This document shows, piece by piece, positions 57,623 through 64,000 of a DNA stretch of 64,000 nucleotides (the first letter of the stretch is position 1; the number at the start of each line of letters is the position of its first letter). Origin of the DNA: Paraburkholderia sp. SOS3 (GTDB lineage: Bacteria; Pseudomonadota; Gammaproteobacteria; Burkholderiales; Burkholderiaceae); the NCBI RefSeq assembly GCF_001922345.1, contig NZ_CP018811.1, positions 4,030,001 to 4,094,000 on the forward strand, given 5' to 3'. The notes under the pieces are model-generated. The model had not been told where the DNA came from. It made no database searches and saw nothing but the letters and a program-made list of their open reading frames with translations. Both the position numbers and the translations under genes were made by a program.

Positions 57623-58990
57623 ATGCTCGACAATCTCACTCAACGGATGGCGCGCGTCGTCAAGACGCTGCGCGGCGAAGCCCGGCTCACCGAAGCCAAT
57701 ACGCAGGAGATGCTACGCGAAGTTCGCCTTGCGCTCCTCGAAGCCGACGTCGCGCTGCCCGTCGTGCGCGACTTCATCGGTAAGGTAAAGGAAAAGGCGC
57801 TCGGCGAGGATGTGATCGGCAGCCTGTCGCCGGGTCAGGCGCTCGTCGGCGTCGTGCAGCGCGAGCTGACCGCGGTGATCGGCGGCGACTATGAAGGCAA
57901 GGCCGTCGAACTCAATCTCGCCGTCACGCCGCCCGCCATTATCCTGATGGCCGGTCTGCAGGGCGCCGGTAAAACGACGACGGTCGGCAAGCTCGCGAAG
58001 CTCCTGCGCGAGAAGTACAAAAAGAAGGTGCTCACCGTCTCGTGCGACGTCTACCGCCCCGCTGCAATCGCGCAATTGAAGACGGTAACCGAGCAGGTCG
58101 GCGCCGACTTCTTCCCGTCCGAGCCCGATCAGAAGCCCGTCGACATCGCACGCGCCGCGCTCGACTGGGCGAAGCGCCACTATCACGATGTGCTGATCGT
58201 CGATACGGCCGGCCGTCTCGGCATCGACGAAGCGATGATGCAGGAAATTTCCGCGCTGCATAGCACGTTGAATCCGGCCGAAACGCTGTTCGTCGTCGAT
58301 GCGATGCTCGGTCAGGATGCGGTCAACACGGCGAAGGCGTTCAACGACGCGCTGCCGCTCACCGGCGTCGTGCTGACGAAGCTCGATGGCGACTCGCGCG
58401 GCGGCGCGGCGTTGTCGGTGCGGCACGTGACCGGCAAGCCGATCAAGTTCGTCGGCGTTGCGGAAAAGCTCGACGGCCTCGAAATCTTCTATCCGGATCG
58501 CATGGCGAACCGGATCCTCGGCATGGGCGACATCCTCGCGCTCGTCGAAGAGGCACAGCGCGGCGTCGACGTGCAGGCCGCGCAGAAGCTCGCGGACAAG
58601 GTCAAGAAAGGCGGCGACTTCGACCTCAACGATTTCCGCGCGCAACTGTCGCAAATGAAGAACATGGGCGGCCTGTCGTCGCTGATGGACAAGCTGCCCG
58701 CGCAATTCCAGCAGGCCGCGGCCGGTGCCGATATGGGTCAGGCCGAAAAGCAGATGCGCCGGATGGAGGGCATCATCAATTCGATGACGCCGTTGGAACG
58801 CGCGAAGCCCGACCTGATCAAGGCGACCCGCAAACGCCGCATCGCGGCGGGCGCCGGCGTGCAGGTGCAGGAAGTGAACCGCATGCTCAATCAGTACGAT
58901 CAGATGCGCACGATGATGAAGAAGCTGAAGGGCGGCAACCTGCAGAAGATGATGCGCGGCATGAAAGGCATGCTGCCGGGCATGCGTTAA
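57623..58990 (+). CDS. ffh: Signal recognition particle protein
   Basis: A 455-residue GTPase that binds signal sequences and 4.5S RNA and targets proteins to the membrane. The N domain begins MLDNLTQRMARVVKTLRG; the G domain has P-loop GLQGAGKTTTVGKLAK, IVDTAGRLGIDE, TKLDGDSRGGAALS; the Met-rich M domain (about 325-455) includes the RNA-binding GSGxxxx-like stretch RRIAAGAGVQVQEVNRML and the tail MMRGMKGMLPGMR. Start at 57623; an in-frame ATG nine codons earlier is less consistent with the family. Confidence 0.96.
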   Translation: MLDNLTQRMARVVKTLRGEARLTEANTQEMLREVRLALLEADVALPVVRDFIGKVKEKALGEDVIGSLSPGQALVGVVQRELTAVIGGDYEGKAVELNLAVTPPAIILMAGLQGAGKTTTVGKLAKLLREKYKKKVLTVSCDVYRPAAIAQLKTVTEQVGADFFPSEPDQKPVDIARAALDWAKRHYHDVLIVDTAGRLGIDEAMMQEISALHSTLNPAETLFVVDAMLGQDAVNTAKAFNDALPLTGVVLTKLDGDSRGGAALSVRHVTGKPIKFVGVAEKLDGLEIFYPDRMANRILGMGDILALVEEAQRGVDVQAAQKLADKVKKGGDFDLNDFRAQLSQMKNMGGLSSLMDKLPAQFQQAAAGADMGQAEKQMRRMEGIINSMTPLERAKPDLIKATRKRRIAAGAGVQVQEVNRMLNQYDQMRTMMKKLKGGNLQKMMRGMKGMLPGMR

Positions 58991-59157
58991 ATGCAACCCG
59001 GCGCGCCATCGCGCGAGCAATAGCCGACGCAACCACCGACGCAACCACCGAGGCAATGACCGCGACAACATCGGGCGCGATGCCGGGTTTATTCTGTGGC
59101 GCGCGGCGCCGTTGTCTACCACACTAATATGTATACCGTTACCGCCCGCCTAACGTC

Positions 59158-59709
59158 ATGAACCGCGAAGAAGCTCTGCAGATTTTCAGCCAGTCCGAGG
59201 AAATCGTATCGGCCGCCGACGTCGACGCGTCGATCGAGCGGATGGCCGGCGAGATCCGCGCCGAAATGAGTGACGTGTTCCCGCTCGTGCTGTCGGTGAT
59301 GGGCGGCGCCGCGGTGTTCACCGGCATGCTGCTGCCGCACCTCGACTTCCCGCTCGAATTCGATTACATCCACCTCACGCGTTACCGGAACACCACGCAA
59401 GGCAGCCACGACATGCAGTGGCGTGTCGCACCGGCCGAATCGGTAAAGGACCGCGTGGTGCTCGTGCTCGACGACATCCTCGACGAAGGCGAGACGATGG
59501 CCGCGATCCGCGACCGCATTCTCGCGATGGGCGCCAAGCGCTTCATGAGCGCAGTCCTGTGCGAGAAGACCATTGCGAAAGCGAAGCCGCTGCGCCCCGA
59601 CTTCTGCGGCTTCCAGGTACCGGACCGTTACGTGTTCGGCTGCGGCATGGACGCAAAGGGCTACTGGCGAAATTTGCCGACTATCCGCGCGCTGACCGCG
59701 GGCGCGTGA
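59158..59709 (+). CDS. hpt: Hypoxanthine-guanine phosphoribosyltransferase-type enzyme
   Basis: A 183-residue type I phosphoribosyltransferase. The PRPP loop is VVLVLDDILDEGETMAAI; FPLVLSVMGGAAVFTGMLLPHLDFP and HDMQWRV add to the fold; the C-terminal FQVPDRYVFGCGMDAKGYWRNL resembles the purine-binding hood of HPRT. It would salvage hypoxanthine and/or guanine to nucleotides in the cytoplasm. It stands 167 bp after ffh. Confidence 0.88.
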   Translation: MNREEALQIFSQSEEIVSAADVDASIERMAGEIRAEMSDVFPLVLSVMGGAAVFTGMLLPHLDFPLEFDYIHLTRYRNTTQGSHDMQWRVAPAESVKDRVVLVLDDILDEGETMAAIRDRILAMGAKRFMSAVLCEKTIAKAKPLRPDFCGFQVPDRYVFGCGMDAKGYWRNLPTIRALTAGA

Positions 59710-59775
59710 GCGCGCGCTGAGCCTGGGCGCTGAGCCTGGGCGCTGAAGTTGAGCGCGGAAGTTGAGCGCTGGGGT
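59709..59775. repeat. Short tandem repeats after hpt
   Basis: About five imperfect copies of GCGCTGAGCCTGG / GCGCTGAAGTTGA follow the hpt stop codon directly, 13-14 bp per unit. No protein reads through them. Confidence 0.55.
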
Positions 59776-59812
59776 CGCACGCGTGAGGACGCGCAGTGGT
59801 GGCGCGAACACG

Positions 59813-59840
59813 TATGCCGGGCGCCGGCCGGCCCGGCATA
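59813..59840. repeat. Perfect inverted repeat between hpt and marC
   Basis: TATGCCGGGC and GCCCGGCATA with an 8-base GC loop lie between convergent hpt and marC, 9 bp from the marC stop. No T-run, but the stable hairpin probably protects or ends both messages. Confidence 0.55.
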
Positions 59841-59849
59841 CCGTCGTCG

Positions 59850-60446
59850 TCAAAGCTGGTGCACGAACGCGCGGATGCCGGCCAGGATCATTTCCACTGA
59901 AATCGCAACCAGCACGAGACCCATCAGCCGCTCGAACGCGGTGACCGTGCGCTCGCCGAGCCACTGCTGAATGCGCTCCGACAGTACGAGCACGATCGCG
60001 CAGACCACCATCGTCACGCACAGCGCCGCGATCCATTCGAGCATCTTGCCCGGCGCTTGCGACGTCAACAGCATGACCGTTGCGAGCGCCGACGGACCGG
60101 CCAGTGCGGGAATCGCGAGCGGCACGATCAGCGGCTCGCCGCCGCGAATGACACCGGTCAGGCCATCGGGATGCGGGAAGATCATTCTGATCGCAATCAG
60201 AAACAGCACGATGCCGCCGCCGATGCGTAACGACAGATCGGTCAGATGCATCATCCGCAAAAAGCGGTCGCCTGCCAGCATGAAGGCCAGCAGGATGCCG
60301 AACGCAATCGCAACCTCGCGCAGAATCACGACCGCCCGGCGGTGCGGCGTCACGCCCCTCAGACAGCTGACGAAGAGCGGAATATTGCCGAGCGGATCCG
60401 TAATCAGAATCAGCAGGATCGTTGCGGACAGGAAGTTGTATTCCAT
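59850..60446 (-). CDS. MarC-family inner-membrane protein
   Basis: A 198-residue protein with six predicted helices, the MarC/UPF0056 topology. Conserved parts are LILITDPLGNIPLFVSCLRG near the N-terminus, LSLRIGGGIVLFLIAIRMIF, and VPLAIPALAGPSALATVMLL. The function of the family is unsettled; early links to antibiotic resistance were not confirmed. The start at 60446 (MEYNFLSA) fits the first helix. It is 11 bp downstream of proS, so co-transcribed. Confidence 0.88.
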   Translation of the reverse strand: MEYNFLSATILLILITDPLGNIPLFVSCLRGVTPHRRAVVILREVAIAFGILLAFMLAGDRFLRMMHLTDLSLRIGGGIVLFLIAIRMIFPHPDGLTGVIRGGEPLIVPLAIPALAGPSALATVMLLTSQAPGKMLEWIAALCVTMVVCAIVLVLSERIQQWLGERTVTAFERLMGLVLVAISVEMILAGIRAFVHQL

Positions 60447-60457
60447 GCCCGCTCCGA

Positions 60458-62194
60458 TCAGTGCGCGAGTGATGCCTTGATTTTGTCGATGACCGTTCGC
60501 GCGGCCTCTTCGACGGGCAGCAGCGTCGCTTCGGTATCGCGGCGGCCCTGATATTCGATCTTGCCGTCCTTCAGGCCGCGATCGCCGATCACGAGCCGAT
60601 GCGGCACGCCGATCAGCTCCCAGTCGGCGAACATTACGCCGGGGCGCTCGCCGCGATCGTCGAGAATCACGTCGACGCCGGCTGCCATCAGTTCGCTGTA
60701 CAGCTTGTCGGCCTGCTCGCGCACGGCGTCGCTGCGGTCGTAACCCATCGGGCACAGCACGACTTCGAACGGCGCGATCGATTCCGGCCAGATGATGCCC
60801 TTATCGTCGAAGTTCTGCTCGATCGCCGCACCGAGAATGCGCGTGACGCCGATGCCGTAGCAGCCCATTTCCATCGGCTGCGGCTTGCCGGTTTCGTCGA
60901 GGCACGTCGCGTTCATCGCGACCGAGTAGCGCGTGCCGAGCTGGAACACGTGACCGACCTCGATGCCGCGGCAAATGTCGAGCACGCCCTTGCCGTCCGG
61001 CGACGGATCGCCCTTCACGACGTTGCGGATATCGGCGACGGCCGGCTCCGGCAGATCGCGGCCCCAGTTCACGCCGGTCGTATGGAAGTCGACTTCGTTC
61101 GAGCCCACCACGAAATCGCTCATATTCGCGACCGTGCGATCTGCAATCACGTTGACCGGCTTCTTCGTGTTCAACGGCCCGAGATAGCCGGGCGGCGTGC
61201 CGAACCATTCGACAATCTCGGCTTCCGTCGCGAAGCGGAAATCGCCGAGGCCGGGCAGTTTGCTCGCCTTGATCTCGTTCAGCTCATGGTCGCCGCGCAG
61301 CAGCAACAGCCAGATGGTCGGCGCGGCGCCTTCGTTTTCGGTGGCGAGCACGATCGACTTGATCGTGCGCTCGAGCGGAATATTCAGGAATTCGGCGACC
61401 TGCTCGCATTTCGCCTTGCCGGGCGTCGCGGTTTTCGCGAGCGGCTCCGCGGGCGCGGCGCGTTGCGCGATCAAGGGCAGCGCGTCGGCGGCTTCGACGT
61501 TCGCCGCGTACTCCGACGTCGGGCAGTATGCGATCGCATCTTCGCCGGTGTCGGCGATCACGTGAAATTCGTGCGAGCCGCTGCCGCCGATCGCACCGTT
61601 GTCGGCCGCCACCGCGCGGAATTCGAGACCGAGACGCGTAAAGATCCGCACGTACGCGTCGTACATCTTGCGATACGACTCCTTGAGGCCGTCCACGTCT
61701 TTGTCGAACGAGTACGCGTCCTTCATGATGAACTCGCGGCCGCGCATCACGCCGAAACGCGGGCGAATTTCGTCGCGGAACTTCGTCTGCACCTGATAGA
61801 AGTTCACCGGCAATTGACGGTAGCTCTTGATCTGGTTGCGCGCGATATCGGTGACGACTTCCTCGTGCGTCGGCCCGAGCACGAAGTCGCTCTGCTTGCG
61901 ATCCTTGAAGCGCAACAGTTCGGGACCGTACTTGATCCAGCGGCCCGACTCCTGCCACAGTTCCGCCGGCTGCACCGACGGCATCAGCAATTCGATTGCG
62001 CCCGCCCGGTTCATTTCCTCGCGCACGATCGCTTCCACTTTGCGGATCGAACGCAGGCCGATTGGCAGATAGTTATAGATGCCGCCGGCCACGCGACGGA
62101 TCATGCCCGCGCGCACCATAAGCTTGTGGCTGACAATTTCGGCGTCGGCAGGCGCTTCCTTGAGCGTGCCGATAAAGAAACGGGAGGCTTTCAT
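60458..62194 (-). CDS. proS: Prolyl-tRNA synthetase, bacterial type
   Basis: A 578-residue class II synthetase with the bacterial INS editing domain. [30 protein letters not shown] is the ProRS start (shown for reference in two parts), motif 2 is [25 protein letters not shown], motif 3 is [13 protein letters not shown]. The INS domain between (about 225-400) should hydrolyse mischarged Ala-tRNA-Pro. It is divergent from rppH and followed by marC. Confidence 0.96.
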   Translation of the reverse strand: MKASRFFIGTLKEAPADAEIVSHKLMVRAGMIRRVAGGIYNYLPIGLRSIRKVEAIVREEMNRAGAIELLMPSVQPAELWQESGRWIKYGPELLRFKDRKQSDFVLGPTHEEVVTDIARNQIKSYRQLPVNFYQVQTKFRDEIRPRFGVMRGREFIMKDAYSFDKDVDGLKESYRKMYDAYVRIFTRLGLEFRAVAADNGAIGGSGSHEFHVIADTGEDAIAYCPTSEYAANVEAADALPLIAQRAAPAEPLAKTATPGKAKCEQVAEFLNIPLERTIKSIVLATENEGAAPTIWLLLLRGDHELNEIKASKLPGLGDFRFATEAEIVEWFGTPPGYLGPLNTKKPVNVIADRTVANMSDFVVGSNEVDFHTTGVNWGRDLPEPAVADIRNVVKGDPSPDGKGVLDICRGIEVGHVFQLGTRYSVAMNATCLDETGKPQPMEMGCYGIGVTRILGAAIEQNFDDKGIIWPESIAPFEVVLCPMGYDRSDAVREQADKLYSELMAAGVDVILDDRGERPGVMFADWELIGVPHRLVIGDRGLKDGKIEYQGRRDTEATLLPVEEAARTVIDKIKASLAH

Positions 62195-62621
62195 TCAGAG
62201 TTTTCCAAAAGCGGCGGAACCGGGTCGGGCCCGCCCGAAGAGATGAAACGGTAGCATTTGCAGACCGGTTCGCCAAATCCGCGCCAGATCTGGTCGAAAA
62301 GCTCGCCGGTCGAGCGTGAAATGTGCGTGAAGCTCGCGCGGAATGCAATCACAGAATGCGCTCGCGGGTTGCCGCGCCATGCACGAACGAAACGGGATTG
62401 CGATGCGACGTTTGCCGCGCGGCGTCGGACACGATCGTGGTCCAGACCGATCGAACTGGTGGCGACCACGTGCGATACCGATGCCGTTCAGATGAGTCTG
62501 AGGCGTCGCCCGTGCTGCCGTCTGCGGGTCATCCACAGTGCCGCCGGGGTGCCGCCGGGGTGCGTTTGGACCATTATCTGTTTATAATCAAAGCAATTTT
62601 AAAGGATTCGAAGGTGGTTGT
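62195..62621. other. Divergent promoter region between proS and rppH
   Basis: 427 bp with no supported gene. Two exact copies of GTGCCGCCGGG lie in tandem at about 62538-62559. A perfect TATAAT at 62583-62588 lies 33 bp before the rppH start; a proper -35 is not evident. No clear proS promoter was found. Confidence 0.45.
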
Positions 62622-63359
62622 ATGCTGGATCGTGAAGGCTTTCGCCCGAACGTCGGCATCATCCTCTTGAACGCGCACAACGAGGTGTTTTGGGGTAAGC
62701 GGCTCCGTGAACATTCCTGGCAGTTTCCGCAAGGGGGCATCAAATATGGCGAAACCCCCGTGCAAGCGATGTATCGGGAGTTACACGAAGAAACCGGGCT
62801 GCTTCCCGAGCACGTCAAGGTGGTCGGTCGCACGCGCGACTGGTTGCGTTATGAGGTGCCGGACAAGTTCATCAAGCGTGAAGTACGCGGGCATTACCGT
62901 GGCCAGAAACAGATCTGGTTCCTGCTCCGGATGGTCGGGCGCGATTGCGATATCTGCTTGCGCGCCACGGACCACCCGGAATTCGACGCATGGCGCTGGA
63001 ACGACTATTGGGTGCCGCTCGACTGTGTGATCGAGTTCAAGCGGGATGTGTATCAGTTGGCGCTAACGGAGCTTTCCCGTTTCCTGCGCCGCGCCGCGCC
63101 TCGTGCGGAAAAACCGGGGGGACATCACGGGCAGCGCTATCCGCGCATGGCCTCGTCGGTGAATGTGCCGCCGGGATCGGGTGTTTCCACACCGTCTTCA
63201 TTTTCGGCTGCATCTTCGCCGAACGTCGCGCCATCGGCCGGCAATACGTCGGCTGTTGCCGTTGAAGCGCCGCTGCCCGCTCCGTTGGAATCCGACTGTT
63301 CGGCTTCGGAGAGCGTGGTCGTTCGCGTGACGGGTTTGCGCGAAGCGCCGCAAGACTGA
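62622..63359 (+). CDS. rppH: RNA pyrophosphohydrolase (Nudix), with C-terminal extension
   Basis: Removes the 5' pyrophosphate from mRNA to start decay. The Nudix box G38-x5-E44-x7-R52-E53-L-x-E56-E57-x-G ([20 protein letters not shown]) is complete, in a protein starting [17 protein letters not shown] and containing [14 protein letters not shown], both RppH-specific. Residues 1-160 correspond to the E. coli enzyme (176). The remaining 85 or so are a Ser/Pro/Ala-rich tail of unknown role. Start fixed at 62622 by homology; the open frame extends 28 codons further without similarity. Confidence 0.94.
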   Translation: MLDREGFRPNVGIILLNAHNEVFWGKRLREHSWQFPQGGIKYGETPVQAMYRELHEETGLLPEHVKVVGRTRDWLRYEVPDKFIKREVRGHYRGQKQIWFLLRMVGRDCDICLRATDHPEFDAWRWNDYWVPLDCVIEFKRDVYQLALTELSRFLRRAAPRAEKPGGHHGQRYPRMASSVNVPPGSGVSTPSSFSAASSPNVAPSAGNTSAVAVEAPLPAPLESDCSASESVVVRVTGLREAPQD

Positions 63360-63444
63360 TATCGTGCAGCGCATTGCGGCGCCTTGTGCCGCGTCAGCCG
63401 GTGCGGCACATCCGCCGCCGTACCGGCGTTTCGGGGAATTTCAC

Positions 63445-64000
63445 TTGAAATTGTTTGCTCTCGCGGTGGCGTGTGTGGCCACCGGCGCCTTGCTGGCCGG
63501 CTGCTCAAGTAACAAGCAGCCGACACCGCAAAAGGACGCGGACTTCCACTACCTGCTGGACATGCCGACCAACTGGACCGAGAACAAGGTCGATACGCTG
63601 CCGCCGCTGCCTAACCAGGCCGACCTGCTGCCGTTCGAGGTCTCGCAGAATACGCCGCTCAGTTTCTTTGTCGACGCGAAGTCGATATCGGTAGGGTCGG
63701 ACGGCGTCGTACGCTACACGGTTGTCGTGACGAGCCCGGGCGGTGCACGCAACGTCAATTACGAAGGCATTCACTGCGACAACTACACATGGCGTCTGTA
63801 TGCGGGCCTCAACGAGGACCACGACGGATGGGATCGCACTGTAGCAAACGACTGGACCCGCATTGAGAACGGCGACCTCAACGCGTACCGCGCTTCGCTG
63901 TATCAGGACTTTTTCTGCGCGAACCGGCTGCCGGTGGGCTCGGCGAAGACGATCGTCAACAACATCCGGTACAACCGTACCCAAGGCGACTTGCAGACCC
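63445..64000 (+). CDS. CNP1-like family lipoprotein (cut by window edge)
   Basis: A TTG start at 63445, with GGGGA 7 bases upstream, opens a frame that runs off the window. The product begins MKLFALAVACVATGALLAGC, a lipoprotein signal with lipobox LAGC, and continues DFHYLLDMPTNWTENKVDTL, FFVDAKSISVGSDGVVRYTV and GIHCDNYTWRLYAG, which match the CNP1-like domain of beta-proteobacterial secreted proteins of unknown role. A GTG 27 codons upstream is in frame but would put a non-signal sequence in front. Spacing of 85 bp from rppH allows co-transcription. Confidence 0.82.
   Translation, partial: MKLFALAVACVATGALLAGCSSNKQPTPQKDADFHYLLDMPTNWTENKVDTLPPLPNQADLLPFEVSQNTPLSFFVDAKSISVGSDGVVRYTVVVTSPGGARNVNYEGIHCDNYTWRLYAGLNEDHDGWDRTVANDWTRIENGDLNAYRASLYQDFFCANRLPVGSAKTIVNNIRYNRTQGDLQT

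Overview
The window is about 64 kb of high-GC, densely coded DNA that looks like the main chromosome of a member of Burkholderiaceae (Burkholderia sensu lato: Burkholderia, Paraburkholderia, Trinickia or relatives). The case rests on recognisable gene neighbourhoods (fur / bamE-dapB-exbB-exbD-leuS, nrdA-nrdB below ampD, aroQ-accB-accC-prmA, tkt-gap), on Burkholderiales-type lysine/alanine-rich histone H1-like and YpjD proteins, and on codon use. Nearly all genes are housekeeping. I see no rRNA, tRNA, CRISPR array, insertion sequence or prophage.

Layout. 1-7.3 kb: the 5' end of leuS, then a trimeric autotransporter adhesin with an AT-rich upstream region that sits between leuS and exbD, then exbD-exbB, dapB and bamE, divergent from fur. 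7.3-11 kb: allA (ureidoglycolate lyase) and the tkt-gap central-carbon pair. 11.3-13.5 kb: speE, a VOC-fold protein and rsmE. 13.7-14.8 kb: a barstar-type inhibitor and a secreted RNase Sa-like ribonuclease. 14.9-15.1 kb: a probable small RNA. 15.2-21.6 kb: maeB, then thiL-pgpA-pncC, a cupin and pyrF.

21.7-32.4 kb: one long minus-strand sugar operon, iclR-dgoK-dgoA-SDR-araF-araG-araH-SDR-lactonase-galM. It combines an AraFGH-type ABC importer with De Ley-Doudoroff enzymes for galactose (mutarotase, aldose dehydrogenases, lactonase, KDGal kinase, KDPGal aldolase), but no galactonate dehydratase is present. A perfect 10-bp inverted repeat overlaps the -35 of its likely promoter, and a hairpin lies between araF and araG.

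33-40 kb: a small outer-membrane protein in AT-rich surroundings, mtgA, aroE, an RNase II-type exonuclease, a YqiA-like esterase and mpl (murein recycling). 40-48.6 kb: an uncharacterised protein, a TlpA-like thioredoxin, aroQ-accB-accC-prmA, a zinc-ribbon DUF3426-type membrane protein, tpx, a PfkB-family kinase and a glycine-zipper lipoprotein. 48.9-57.4 kb: a histone H1-like protein, nrdB, nrdA (with a pair of NrdR-type boxes on its likely promoter and an unusually long leader), ampD, a small membrane protein and ypjD. 57.6-64 kb: ffh, a phosphoribosyltransferase, marC, proS, rppH and the start of a CNP1-like lipoprotein cut by the window edge.

The most interesting items for follow-up are the terminator-ended candidate sRNA at about 14.97-15.12 kb, the NrdR-controlled 590-nt nrdA leader, the mosaic galactose/arabinose operon with its operator, the inserted adhesin, and a structured plus-strand stretch between the H1-like gene and nrdB.
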